Shown: one piece after another, positions 8,569-16,176 of the stretch
Numbering within the stretch: the first letter of the stretch is position 1
Layout of the letters: each line of letters starts with the position of its first letter
Assembly: GCF_030433685.1 (NCBI RefSeq)
Contig: NZ_JAROCF010000001.1
Coordinates: 2,914,001-2,978,000 of the forward strand
Reading direction: 5' to 3'
Length of the DNA: 64,000 nucleotides
Origin: Leifsonia williamsii
Lineage (GTDB): Bacteria; Actinomycetota; Actinomycetes; Actinomycetales; Microbacteriaceae
Notes under the pieces: generated by a model
What the model was told of the DNA's origin: nothing
What the model saw: only the letters and a program-made list of their open reading frames with translations
The model's database searches: none
Translations under genes and position numbers: made by a program

Positions 8569-8639
8569 AGGTGGATACGGGATTCGAACCCGTGTATACG
8601 GCTTTGCAGGCCGCTGCCTCGCCTCTCGGCCAATCCACC
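8569..8639 (-). tRNA. tRNA-Cys(GCA)
   Basis: Minus strand. The acceptor GGTGGAT pairs with ATCCACC, the anticodon loop is CTGCAAA (anticodon GCA), the T loop is TTCGAAT, and the discriminator U is typical of tRNA-Cys. CCA is not encoded. Confidence 0.95.
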
Positions 8640-8708
8640 GAAGCCACAACACGGACTGAACCGTACCGTATTCGAGAGGCCCGGATCGTTACCGACCGGG
8701 CCGACTCG

Positions 8709-8781
8709 AGCGGATGACGAGACTCGAACTCGCGACCCTCACCTTGGCAAGGTGATGCGCTACCAACTGCGCTACATCCGC
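8709..8781 (-). tRNA. tRNA-Gly(GCC)
   Basis: Minus strand. The acceptor GCGGATG pairs with CATCCGC, the anticodon loop is TTGCCAA (anticodon GCC), and the T loop is TTCGAGT. CCA is not encoded. It is the first gene of the Gly-Cys-Val cluster, an order common in actinobacteria. Confidence 0.95.
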
Positions 8782-8969
8782 ATTCCGTTCCGCGGTCTCC
8801 CGCGGCACTTGAATGACTTTAGCCGATCCCCGCGCCGATGACAAAACCGGGCGTGACATCCGGGTGTGTCGCGCCTGAACGGCCGCTGGACGCACGGTTG
8901 CGCCACGCCGGGCCGCACCCCCGATGTGCATTCGGCCCTCGCGGTCGGCTAGTATCGAATCTCGCAAGC

Positions 8970-9045
8970 GGGCGATTGGCGCAGTTGGTAGCGCGCTTCC
9001 TTCACACGGAAGAGGTCATCAGTTCGAGTCTGGTATCGCCCACCA
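8970..9045 (+). tRNA. tRNA-Val(CAC)
   Basis: Plus strand. The acceptor GGGCGAT pairs with ATCGCCC, the anticodon loop is TTCACAC (anticodon CAC), and CCA is encoded (9043-9045). A TAGTAT box at 8950-8955 is a good -10. It is divergent from the Gly-Cys-Val cluster, and its acceptor stem matches that of tRNA-Val(GAC). Confidence 0.95.
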
Positions 9046-9055
9046 TCTCCGCAGA

Positions 9056-9084
9056 GGCCGCGGCTCCCGACAGGAGCCGCGGCC
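9056..9084 (+). terminator. Terminator of tRNA-Val(CAC)
   Basis: A 12-bp perfect stem (GGCCGCGGCTCC and its complement) with a 5-nt loop, followed by TTCGTCGTTT. The trailing sequence is almost the same as after the terminator of the opposite tRNA cluster. Confidence 0.85.
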
Positions 9085-9130
9085 TTCGTCGTTTCGCGTC
9101 ACATCGGAGAGCGCGACCCGGATGCGCCGG

Positions 9131-9136
9131 TACCCT
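9131..9136 (+). promoter_or_regulatory. -10 box of MetE-like gene (leaderless)
   Basis: TACCCT ends 6 nt before the ATG at 9143; no ribosome binding site is present. Confidence 0.55.
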
Positions 9137-9142
9137 GACCCC

Positions 9143-10360
9143 ATGGCCACCGTCTCCGTCCCCGTCACCCACGCCGGCTCCCTCCCCCGCACGCCCGAGC
9201 TGATCGCGGCGAACGATGCGCGGCCGGTCGCCGCCGACGGGTTCACGCTCGAGCATGATGCCGCCTTCGACGAGCTGCTCGCCGGAGAGGTGGCGGCGCT
9301 GGTGCGGCGCCAGCAGGAGACCGGGATCACCGTTCCCGGCGACGGCGAGTACGGCAAGGCCATGTCGCGCGCCGTCGATTACGGGGCGTGGTGGTCGTAC
9401 TCGTTCCAGCGGGTCGGCGGGCTCTCGCTGACCGGCAAGGACCACCACAACCAGCAGCCGGTGCGCAGCGAGCCCGGGCGCATCCGGCTCACCACCTTCC
9501 CCGACCGGCGGGACTGGGTGCGGTTCCGCGACGCGTACACCGACCCGGCCTCCGGCATCTCGCTCGGGGAGAAGGCGACCGTCTTCCCCACGACCACCGG
9601 GCCGCTGACCTATCGCGGGCAGGAGCTCATCGCCGCGGACGCCCGCAACCTCCGGGCCGCACTCGACGCCGCCGGCATCCAGGACGGGTTCATCACCGCC
9701 CTCTCCCCCGGCTCCGGCGCCCGCATCGCCAACGAGTACTACGCGACCGAGGAGGAGCACATCTGGGCGTGGGCGGAGGTGCTGCGCGACGAGTACACCG
9801 CCATCATCGACGCGGGCCTGCTGCTGCAGATCGACGACCCCTCGATCGCCGAGAACTGGGACCAGATCAACCCCGAGCCGAGCGTCGAGGACTACCAGGC
9901 CTTCACGCGGATCCGGGTGGAGGCTCTCAACCACGCGCTGCGCGGCCTGCCACAGGACCGCATCCGCTTCCACCTCTGCTGGGGCAGCTGGCACGGGCCG
10001 CACACCACCGACCTGGAGTTCCGGCACATCGTCGACCTGATGCTCGCGATCGACGCCGGCGCGTACTCGTTCGAGGCCGGCAACGTGCGGCACGCGCACG
10101 AGTGGCGGGTGTGGGAGGACGTGACGCTGCCCGACGGCAAGGTCATCCTCCCCGGCGTGGTCAGCCACTCCACGAACGTGGTCGAGCACCCCGACCTCGT
10201 TGCGGACCGGCTCCTGACCTTCGCGTCCCTGGTCGGCGCGGAGCGGGTGCAGGCGTCCACGGACTGCGGCCTGGGCGGCCGCATCCACCCCTCCATCGCC
10301 TGGGCGAAGCTGGAGACGCTGGCCGAGGGGCGCCCGGCGCGCGTCGCGGCGGCTGAGTGA
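9143..10360 (+). CDS. Cobalamin-independent methionine synthase-like (MetE C-terminal domain family)
   Basis: 405 aa, zinc-dependent methyltransferase related to the catalytic C-terminal half of MetE (COG0620). The start is the ATG at 9143, fixed by the TACCCT box 6 nt upstream. The zinc ligands of the family are visible: His277 and Cys279 in RFHLCWGSWHG, Glu311 in YSFEAGNVRH and Cys375 in QASTDCGLGG; the N-terminal THAGSLPRTPEL is also typical. It lacks the N-terminal MetE domain that binds the folate tail, so the methyl donor may be something other than methyl-tetrahydropteroyl-triglutamate. The gene stands alone between tRNA-Val and an unrelated secreted ORF. I see no S-box or B12 riboswitch upstream. 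Confidence 0.88.
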   Translation: MATVSVPVTHAGSLPRTPELIAANDARPVAADGFTLEHDAAFDELLAGEVAALVRRQQETGITVPGDGEYGKAMSRAVDYGAWWSYSFQRVGGLSLTGKDHHNQQPVRSEPGRIRLTTFPDRRDWVRFRDAYTDPASGISLGEKATVFPTTTGPLTYRGQELIAADARNLRAALDAAGIQDGFITALSPGSGARIANEYYATEEEHIWAWAEVLRDEYTAIIDAGLLLQIDDPSIAENWDQINPEPSVEDYQAFTRIRVEALNHALRGLPQDRIRFHLCWGSWHGPHTTDLEFRHIVDLMLAIDAGAYSFEAGNVRHAHEWRVWEDVTLPDGKVILPGVVSHSTNVVEHPDLVADRLLTFASLVGAERVQASTDCGLGGRIHPSIAWAKLETLAEGRPARVAAAE

Positions 10361-10531
10361 GGATGCGGTCGTCCTGTAGTACACGGCACGCATGACGCAG
10401 CCGCAACGGCCAGCGCGGCCGAGTATGCTTGTATTATTTTGCATTTCGCATTTCTCGCCTTCTAGGCTGTGGGAGCCGGTCGGACGTCGACCGGAGGGGA
10501 TGCCCCTAGCCGCACGCCGAGAAGGAACACC

Positions 10532-11539
10532 ATGCAGCGACCCATTGCGATCCTGGCGACCGTCGGCACTGTCCTTGCGCTTTTTGTCAGCGGCGGAACC
10601 GTGGCGAGCGCAGCCGTGAGGACGCAAGGCGGCGTCGGGTGCGGTCCCGTCGTCACCACCATCAAGAATGTGCGCTCGGCAGGTACTGCCATCCAGTCGC
10701 CGAGCGGCCCCAATTGGTCGGTTGCCGGAAGGGGCCCTGGCACGCTGACACTCAGTAAATCGGTGGCCGTCGGCAACTCGATCTCAGGTGCCACCGGCAT
10801 CTCAGGCGCCGTCGCGAGCGCGAATGTCGGCTTCAACGTCACGGCCACCTTCACGACCGCGACCGGCTACTCCGTCAGCGTGCCGTCCGGGCAGACACGG
10901 GTCCTGCGCGCCGACGAGCTGTTCTCGGTCAAGAAGTTCGATTGGACGACGAAGCAGTCGTGCAACACGACGGGCCTCCGGACCGCCTCGGGCGCGCGCC
11001 TCTCGCTGCCTGCCACCGCCGTCATCCTGGCGATCACCGCGGGTCTGCTCCTCTCCGGGTGCACTCCGAACGGGTCCGACGCCGCGTTCAGCCGCGATCC
11101 AGCGGTCGACACCCTGCCGACGGTGGGAATCTCCGACGGACTCCTGACCAAGCTCCCGCGCGACCTGCAATCGCACGTGGTCGCTTCAGCGGTCGGCGAT
11201 GCCGCAGAGTTCGCCGTTGCTCTCCACGCGGGCGAGTGCGCGATCGCGGCGTCCTCGAACGGGGAAGCGGCAGCTGCCAAGACCAGCGCCCCGTCCGCGG
11301 CAGGCGACCCCGTCTCGTCTCCTCCGTGGGCCGGTGCTCGGAACACACTCGGTCCGACCAGCAGTGTGGATGCGGTCGTCGGTGACACCACGTTCACGCT
11401 CTTCTGCGGACCCAAGGGCGCCGGTGTCCGCATCCAGCCGGGTGCGATCACATCCCGCACGGGTGCCATCTCGACGGCGCCCGAGAGCACCGATGGTCAC
11501 CAGAACTTCGTCGTCGGTCCCAGCGCAGACGGCTCCTGA
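10532..11539 (+). CDS. Unknown secreted protein fused in frame to a lipoprotein-like half
   Basis: 335 aa, not recognised. The ATG at 10532 has GAAGGAAC just upstream. Residues 1-28 form a Sec signal peptide (ILATVGTVLALFVSGGTVAS, then an Ala cleavage region), followed by a Ser/Thr/Gly-rich secreted domain with Cys37 and Cys144. At residues 157-177 a second, classic lipoprotein signal appears (LPATAVILAITAGLLLSGC, lipobox LSGC with Cys177), followed by a different exported-type sequence. One protein should not carry both, and no ATG, GTG or TTG lies in frame just before the lipobox, so this looks like two exported-protein genes joined by a deletion, or a protein with an internal membrane helix. 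Upstream DNA (10425-10460) is unusually AT-rich with a tandem GCATTTC repeat. No homologous neighbour hints at a function. Confidence 0.6.
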   Translation: MQRPIAILATVGTVLALFVSGGTVASAAVRTQGGVGCGPVVTTIKNVRSAGTAIQSPSGPNWSVAGRGPGTLTLSKSVAVGNSISGATGISGAVASANVGFNVTATFTTATGYSVSVPSGQTRVLRADELFSVKKFDWTTKQSCNTTGLRTASGARLSLPATAVILAITAGLLLSGCTPNGSDAAFSRDPAVDTLPTVGISDGLLTKLPRDLQSHVVASAVGDAAEFAVALHAGECAIAASSNGEAAAAKTSAPSAAGDPVSSPPWAGARNTLGPTSSVDAVVGDTTFTLFCGPKGAGVRIQPGAITSRTGAISTAPESTDGHQNFVVGPSADGS

Positions 11540-11590
11540 TACGAGCCCTCTGGCGGGCTGCACCACGGCACCGCGAGGCCGTTCAGAGCC

Positions 11591-12148
11591 TCAGCTCCAG
11601 CCGTACCTCCCGCGCAGCTCGGCCCGCACCCGGTCGTAGGGGCGCCGGGCGAGCGCGGCGCCCTCGCGGCGCATGCCGCGCTGGTGCACGCGGTACACGC
11701 GGTCGACGCGGGCGTAGCTCGGGCGGCCCCGGCCGTCCCAGGCGCCGGAGCCGACCGGCACGTACTCCGGGCGGCCCGGGTGCTCCTGGCTCGTGAGCGC
11801 GATGGCGAGCACCGTTCCGGCCGGCTCGGCGGCGACGACGAGCACCGGGCGGTCCTTGCCGCGGCCGTCCGCCTCCTCGAACGGCACCCAGGTCCACACG
11901 ACCTCGCCCGGGTCCGCGTCGCCGTCCGTGCTGGGGACGTAGGAGGTGCGGATCGGCCCCAACCGCCGGGGGTCGACCTGCACCGTGGCGGTGGCTCCGG
12001 CCGCACCTCTCGCATCGGCCGCGGGCGGACGCCGGTCAGCGTCGCGCGCGCGGGTCGCGGGCGGCGTGGTCGCTGTCGCGCCCGGCCGGAGCAGCCGGCC
12101 GAGGGCTCCCAGCAGTCTCCGGGCTGTCGAGGGTCGGGCTGCGCTCAT
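11591..12148 (-). CDS. PemK/MazF-like protein without an antitoxin partner
   Basis: 185 aa from the ATG at 12148. The C-terminal 110 residues resemble the PemK/MazF SH3-like barrel: GEVVWTWVPFEE, then RPVLVVA, LAIALTSQEH and a final DRVRAELRGRYGW. The first 75 residues are Arg/Ala-rich and low complexity. MazF-type proteins are mRNA interferases, but no antitoxin gene lies on either side, and the conserved RxR-type catalytic pattern cannot be confirmed by eye. The start overlaps the 3' end of the Amt-like gene by 113 bp; a later GTG start would reduce or remove this overlap. It may be a domesticated MazF fold. Confidence 0.6.
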   Translation of the reverse strand: MSAARPSTARRLLGALGRLLRPGATATTPPATRARDADRRPPAADARGAAGATATVQVDPRRLGPIRTSYVPSTDGDADPGEVVWTWVPFEEADGRGKDRPVLVVAAEPAGTVLAIALTSQEHPGRPEYVPVGSGAWDGRGRPSYARVDRVYRVHQRGMRREGAALARRPYDRVRAELRGRYGWS

Positions 12149-13352
12149 CACGCCCCGAAGGATAGCCGACCGCGCCCGGGCGGACGCCCTGGGAGGCGAC
12201 GCCGCCCGTGCCTCCACCCCGCCCGCGCGTCCTGGTCAGCCCGATCGTGAACCGCAGGCCGAGCGCGATCAGCGCCGACACCGCAGCCGAGTACAGCAGC
12301 ACGACGAGCCCGGCGATGCCCTGGCCGATGAAGAGGTCGAAGTTGCCGCTCTCGACCATCCCGCCGCCGCTGGCGAACAGGCCGACGTAGAGCAGGCCGA
12401 CGAGCCCGCCCACCGACACCGTGACGCACAGCGTCAGGGCAGGGCCGAACCGGGCGCGGGCGGCGAGGTCGACCATCGTGGCGCACGCGAGCGCTGCCAG
12501 CGCGCCCAGCAGCAGCGACCAGCCGAGGGTCAGCACACCGGAGGCCGGTGTCGCGGCGACCAGGCCGGCGAAGGCGCCGAGCAGCCCGCTGGAGACCGTC
12601 GGCCGGCGCAGCAGCACCCGGTCGACGAGCAGCCACATCAGGCAGCCGCCCGCCGACGCGAGGAAGGCGTTCATCGCGATGAGGGCGGTGAAGTCGTCGA
12701 GCGCGCCCTCCGACCCGGTCGCGAGGCCGAGCCAGCCGAGCCAGAGCAGCGCGCCGCCGATCGCGACGAGCGGCAGGCTCCTCCGCCCCTCCACCTGGTG
12801 CTCCCGGCGGCCGCAGGCGAGCACGACACCGGCAGCGCCTCCTCCCGCCGCGACGCCGATCGGGAGGATGCCGCCGAAGTCGACCACGCCGAGCCCGGCC
12901 ACCGCCCAGCCGTCGTCGAGAGCGAAGACGGCGTAGCCGACCGGGAAGAGCACCAGGACGCTCCAGAGCACGCAGAACACGATCCACGCGCGCGTCGTGA
13001 TCCGCGACGCCAGCGCGACGCCGACCACGGCGACGCCGACGCCGCACACGGCGATCAGGGAGCCGGCGCGTGCGAGGCCGTACATGCCGGTGATGTCGGC
13101 GAGGCCCGGGTCGGGGCGGCCGACGACGCCGGGGACCAGCGGCGCGCCGGCGAGCATCCCGTAGCCTCCTGCGACCGCCAGCAGGACGACGACGGCGACG
13201 CCGAGGAGCGCGAACCGGGCGGCTCTGGCGACACGTGCTCCCCCGCCGAGCCCGCCGATCAGGAACGCGAGGCCGGGCGGGACGAGGAGGGTCAGCGCGC
13301 CGCACACGAACAGCAGCAGGGCGTCCAGCTGCTCGCTCGTGGCGTTCGCCAT
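12036..13352 (-). CDS. Degenerate ammonium-channel (Amt) paralog lacking the pore histidines
   Basis: 438 aa membrane protein aligning over its length with Amt (residues 10-370, about 11 helices), then a 70-residue disordered Arg/Pro/Gly-rich tail. The ATG at 13352 has GAGGGAG upstream. Compared with the intact Amt next door, the pore residues are gone: the twin-His positions (His179 in GTAVHINAG, His328 in VVGIHLVGG) correspond to Gly166 (GILPIGVAAG) and Val312 (CVTVSVGG), and the Phe gate in GWFGFN is Leu (GWLGLA). It is therefore unlikely to conduct ammonium like AmtB and may be a sensor, an Amt partner or a channel of altered specificity. It stands downstream of amt where glnK often sits. 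The tail overlaps the PemK-like start. Confidence 0.8.
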   Translation of the reverse strand: MANATSEQLDALLLFVCGALTLLVPPGLAFLIGGLGGGARVARAARFALLGVAVVVLLAVAGGYGMLAGAPLVPGVVGRPDPGLADITGMYGLARAGSLIAVCGVGVAVVGVALASRITTRAWIVFCVLWSVLVLFPVGYAVFALDDGWAVAGLGVVDFGGILPIGVAAGGGAAGVVLACGRREHQVEGRRSLPLVAIGGALLWLGWLGLATGSEGALDDFTALIAMNAFLASAGGCLMWLLVDRVLLRRPTVSSGLLGAFAGLVAATPASGVLTLGWSLLLGALAALACATMVDLAARARFGPALTLCVTVSVGGLVGLLYVGLFASGGGMVESGNFDLFIGQGIAGLVVLLYSAAVSALIALGLRFTIGLTRTRGRGGGTGGVASQGVRPGAVGYPSGRDERSPTLDSPETAGSPRPAAPAGRDSDHAARDPRARR

Positions 13353-13391
13353 CCCCGCTCCCTCTCTGGACCTCCGCTCCGGGCGCGCCGG

Positions 13392-13403
13392 AATGCATGC
13401 ATT
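13392..13403. promoter_or_regulatory. 12-bp palindrome upstream of Amt paralog
   Basis: AATGCATGCATT is perfectly symmetrical, 40 bp before the Amt-like start, in an AT-rich patch suitable for a promoter. A protein-binding site is possible; no known consensus is matched. Confidence 0.3.
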
Positions 13404-13441
13404 AGATTACGGGACGGCGGAGCGCCGGGCCCGGAGACGCG

Positions 13442-13475
13442 GAACGGGGCGCCGCCCGAAGGCGGCACCCCGTTC
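13442..13475 (-). terminator. Hairpin downstream of amt
   Basis: GAACGGGG-C-GCCGCC pairs with GGCGGC-A-CCCCGTTC around a CGAA loop, 30 bp after the amt stop. No T-run follows, as usual for high-GC actinobacteria. It may partly separate amt from the paralog. Confidence 0.65.
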
Positions 13476-13504
13476 GCGATGCGCTGTGTGCTGTGCTGCG
13501 GCCG

Positions 13505-14779
13505 TCAGACCGTCTCGAGCGAGTAGCCCTCTTCGCCGTGCACGACGGTGTCGACGCCGGCCAGCTCGTCCTCGTTCTTGACGCGGAAGCCGATCGTCTT
13601 CTGGATGACCCAGCCGATCGCGTATGCCAGGACGAAGGAGTAGATCAGCACCGCGAAGGCGCCGACGAACTGCACGCCCAGCTGGGCGAAGCTGCCGCCG
13701 TAGAGCAGGCTCGAGAACGGCTTCTCGGCGTCGCCGTCGATGTGGGTGAAGCCGAAGACGCCGATCCACAGCGTTCCGATGATGCCGCCGACGAGGTGGA
13801 TGCCGACCACGTCGAGCGAGTCGTCGAAGCCGAGCTTGAACTTGAGGTCGATCGCGAGGGCGCAGACGGCGCCGGCGACCACGCCGAGCAGGATGGCCCA
13901 GCCCGGGGTGAGGATGTTACAGGCCGGGGTGATCGCGACCAGACCCGCGACGGCGCCCGAGGCCGCACCGATGGAGGTGGCCTTGCCGTCCTTCAGCTTC
14001 TCGACGATCAGCCAGCCGATGATGGCGGCGGCCGGAGCTGCCAGGGTGTTGACCCAGGCGAGGGCGGCCACGCCGTCGACCGCGGCCTCCGAGCCGGCGT
14101 TGAAGCCGAACCAGCCGAACCACAGGAGCGCGGCGCCGAGCAGGGTGAGCGGCACGTTGTGCGGCTTGTTCATGCCCTTCTGGAAGCCGACGCGCTTGCC
14201 GAGGACGAGCGCGAGGGCGAGCCCGGCCGCACCGGCGTTGATGTGCACCGCGGTGCCGCCCGCGAAGTCGTTGACGTGCAGGCCGGCGGCGATCCAGCCC
14301 TCGGAGAGGTTGAACACCCAGAACGCGACCGGGAAGTAGACGACGGTGACCCAGACGCCGGCGAAGATCATCCACGCGCCGAACTTGGCGCGGTCGGCGA
14401 TGGCTCCGGAGATCAGCGCCACGGTGATGATGGCGAAGGTCGCCTGGAAGCCGGCGAAGGCGAGGCCGCCCAGGTCCGGCGTGATTCCGTCCTTGCCCAT
14501 CAGGCTCGACAGGAACCAGTCGGGAGCGCCGAGCACGCCCGGGATGACCGGGGTGCCGAAGGCGAGGCCGTAGCCGTAGACGACCCAGAGGACGCCGACG
14601 AGCGCCATCGCGCCGAAGCTCATCATCATCATGCTGATGACGCTCTTGGCCCTGACCATGCCGCCGTAGAAGAACGCGACGCCGGGGGTCATCAGCAGGA
14701 CGAGGGCTGCGGCGACCAGCAGCCACAGGGAGTTGACGGTCCCTGCCTCTGCGTAGTCCGCTGCTGTGTGGAGCACCAT
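13505..14779 (-). CDS. amt: Ammonium transporter Amt
   Basis: 424 aa, the standard length, with 11 predicted helices. It carries the pore signature: TPGVAFFYGGMVRAKSV near the N-terminus, DFAGGTAVHINAG with His179, LLWFGWFGFNAGS with the Phe gate, and DVVGIHLVGGIIG with His328. It should take up ammonium as a homotrimer in the membrane under nitrogen limitation. The ATG at 14779 has GAGAGG about 12 nt upstream. Unlike most actinobacterial loci, no glnK or glnD follows; the next gene is a degenerate Amt paralog. The upstream region contains GlnR-like boxes (14873-14941), which supports nitrogen control. Confidence 0.97.
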   Translation of the reverse strand: MVLHTAADYAEAGTVNSLWLLVAAALVLLMTPGVAFFYGGMVRAKSVISMMMMSFGAMALVGVLWVVYGYGLAFGTPVIPGVLGAPDWFLSSLMGKDGITPDLGGLAFAGFQATFAIITVALISGAIADRAKFGAWMIFAGVWVTVVYFPVAFWVFNLSEGWIAAGLHVNDFAGGTAVHINAGAAGLALALVLGKRVGFQKGMNKPHNVPLTLLGAALLWFGWFGFNAGSEAAVDGVAALAWVNTLAAPAAAIIGWLIVEKLKDGKATSIGAASGAVAGLVAITPACNILTPGWAILLGVVAGAVCALAIDLKFKLGFDDSLDVVGIHLVGGIIGTLWIGVFGFTHIDGDAEKPFSSLLYGGSFAQLGVQFVGAFAVLIYSFVLAYAIGWVIQKTIGFRVKNEDELAGVDTVVHGEEGYSLETV

Positions 14780-14872
14780 GCGAATCTCTACCTCTCTGTG
14801 CGTGCCCCCGGATCTGGTGACCGCCGCTCTCGGGTGCGGGGGTTCGGGGTGGAGCCAGTCTGATAGCGAGAG

Positions 14873-14941
14873 GTTTCGGTGGCAGGCCGCCTGTGTTTCA
14901 CGCCTGTTACGCGTCGTGTGGGCGTGTAAACAGTGTGTTTC
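14873..14941 (-). promoter_or_regulatory. GlnR-like binding boxes upstream of amt
   Basis: On the minus strand GTAAC-N6-GAAAC occupies 14910-14895, exactly the actinobacterial GlnR a-site/b-site pattern. A further GAAAC lies at 14877-14873, exactly 22 bp after the first b-site as in four-box operators, and GAAAC-N6-TTTAC occurs upstream at 14941-14926. The boxes lie 95-160 bp before the amt start. amt is a classical GlnR target; binding is inferred. Confidence 0.65.
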
Positions 14942-15001
14942 GTGGTGCTTTGAGTGTTCGGGATGCGGTCTAAGGGCTCCGCCGTGCGACAGAATGCAGT
15001 G

Positions 15002-15029
15002 TAGACATTTGTCTAGGACCCGCTAGCGT
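15002..15029 (+). promoter_or_regulatory. Palindromic operator and -10 of the Phd-VapC operon
   Basis: TAGACA-TT-TGTCTA (15002-15015) is a perfect inverted repeat upstream of TAGCGT (15024-15029), which ends 6 nt before the ATG at 15036. The position suggests autorepression by the antitoxin or the toxin-antitoxin complex. Confidence 0.6.
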
Positions 15030-15035
15030 GAAGGG

Positions 15036-15308
15036 ATGCTGCTCATGACCCCGCCAGAGGAACGCTCCATCACCGTCGGCCAGTTGCGCCAGAACCCCAC
15101 GCGCATGCTGAGCGACGTGCAGGAGGGCGAGACCTACACCATCACCAACCACGGCCGCCCCATCGCCGACGTCGTCCCCCACCGCGAGTCCGCCTGGGTC
15201 CCCGTCGACGCGGTGCGCGAGCTCCTGGCGGCGCCCGTCGAGCCGACCTGGGCGGCCGAGCTGCAGGAGCAGCGCCGCGACGACGACCTCCGGGACCCCT
15301 GGGCATGA
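15036..15308 (+). CDS. Phd/YefM-family antitoxin
   Basis: 90 aa. The N-terminal half matches the Phd DNA-binding fold (ITVGQLRQNPTRMLSDVQEG, then YTITNHGRPIADVVP), and the C-terminal part is an acidic toxin-binding tail (WAAELQEQRRDDDLRDPWA). I chose the ATG at 15036 because TAGCGT ends 6 nt upstream, as for other leaderless genes here; the ATG at 15045 with AAGGG before it is the alternative. The stop overlaps the VapC start as ATGA (15305-15308), the usual coupling of antitoxin and toxin. It should neutralise the toxin and repress the operon. Confidence 0.88.
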   Translation: MLLMTPPEERSITVGQLRQNPTRMLSDVQEGETYTITNHGRPIADVVPHRESAWVPVDAVRELLAAPVEPTWAAELQEQRRDDDLRDPWA

Positions 15309-15697
15309 GGGCGCTGCTCGACACGAACGTGCTGATCCGCGGCCGCTACGAGGCGCCCGTGGCGATCAGCGACTTCGCGGTGTCCTCCATCAGCTACGCA
15401 GAGCTCGAGCAGGGCGTCGCACGGCCGGGTCTCGACGGTGCGACGGCTGCCGAGCGCCGCCTCCGGCTGCTCGAGCTGCGCCGTGCCTTCGGCCGCGGCC
15501 TTCCGTTCGACGACGTGGCGGCGCAGTATTACGGGCGCATCGTGGAGGCCGTCTACGCCACCGGCCGCACGCCCCGCGGCCGCGTGGCCGACCTCATGAT
15601 CGCCGCCACGGCCCGCGCGCACGACGCGGCGATCGTCACGCACAACGTGGACGACTTCGCCGGGCTGGAGCGGATGGTCCGGGTCATCCCGGCGTGA
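15305..15697 (+). CDS. vapC: VapC-family PIN-domain ribonuclease toxin
   Basis: 130 aa, a complete PIN domain. The metal-binding acidic residues are visible: Asp6 in LLDTNVL, Glu33 in SYAELEQG, Asp96 in VADLMIAATA and Asp116 in THNVDDF. VapC toxins cut tRNA or rRNA when freed from the antitoxin. The start overlaps the antitoxin stop. All catalytic positions look intact, so the pair should be functional. It ends 10 bp from the convergent SufE gene. Confidence 0.92.
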   Translation: MRALLDTNVLIRGRYEAPVAISDFAVSSISYAELEQGVARPGLDGATAAERRLRLLELRRAFGRGLPFDDVAAQYYGRIVEAVYATGRTPRGRVADLMIAATARAHDAAIVTHNVDDFAGLERMVRVIPA

Positions 15698-15707
15698 CCG
15701 CCACCGA

Positions 15708-16145
15708 CTACGCAGCCACGACCTTCGCCCGCACCTGCCGCTTCGTCCGGCCGAGCAGCGCCGACATGCCGCGGATGCGCAGCGGCGACACCGCCTGCGT
15801 CAGGCCGAGGGTCTGCGGGAAGTCGTCGGGGACGGCCAGCACCTCGTCCGCCGTGAGGCCGGCGAGGCCCTGCACCAGGATGGAGGCGAACCCGCGCGTC
15901 GTCGGCGCCTCCCGCGGTGCCGTCGCGTACAGGTGCACGATGCCGGCCGCGTCGACCTCCACGAAGATGAAGACCGGCGCCTGACACTCCTCCACCCGCT
16001 CCAGCAGGTCGGGGTGGTCGGCGTAGCGGGCGGGCAGCTCCGGCAGCTCGTCGGCGAACTCCAGCAGCAGCTGCAGCCGGTCGGGCTGCTCCAGCGCCTG
16101 GAAGTCGTCGCGGATCTCCGCGAGCGTCCCGGTCAGTTCGGTCAT
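15708..16145 (-). CDS. SufE-family cysteine desulfurase activator
   Basis: 145 aa, the normal SufE length. The sulfur-accepting Cys54 is in RVEECQAPVFIF, and GFASILVQGLAGLTADEVLAVP and SPLRIRGMSALLGRTKRQV are conserved in the family. SufE takes persulfide sulfur from a SufS-type desulfurase for Fe-S cluster assembly. No desulfurase gene is nearby. Upstream, 31 bp away in the same orientation, is a rhodanese-type sulfurtransferase, so both act in sulfur transfer. TAGCCT (16152-16157) lies 6 nt before the ATG and suggests its own leaderless promoter. Confidence 0.92.
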   Translation of the reverse strand: MTELTGTLAEIRDDFQALEQPDRLQLLLEFADELPELPARYADHPDLLERVEECQAPVFIFVEVDAAGIVHLYATAPREAPTTRGFASILVQGLAGLTADEVLAVPDDFPQTLGLTQAVSPLRIRGMSALLGRTKRQVRAKVVAA

Positions 16146-16151
16146 GCCTCC

Positions 16152-16157
16152 AGGCTA
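16152..16157 (-). promoter_or_regulatory. -10 box of SufE gene (leaderless)
   Basis: TAGCCT on the minus strand, 6 nt before the ATG at 16145, within the short gap after the sulfurtransferase gene. Confidence 0.5.
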
Positions 16158-16176
16158 ACCCGCCCGCGCCACGCCA

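Noticed and set aside
8473..9045. tRNA cluster as an integration site for a mobile element
   Set aside because: No integrase gene and no partial tRNA direct repeat were seen downstream; both flanks are ordinary chromosomal genes.
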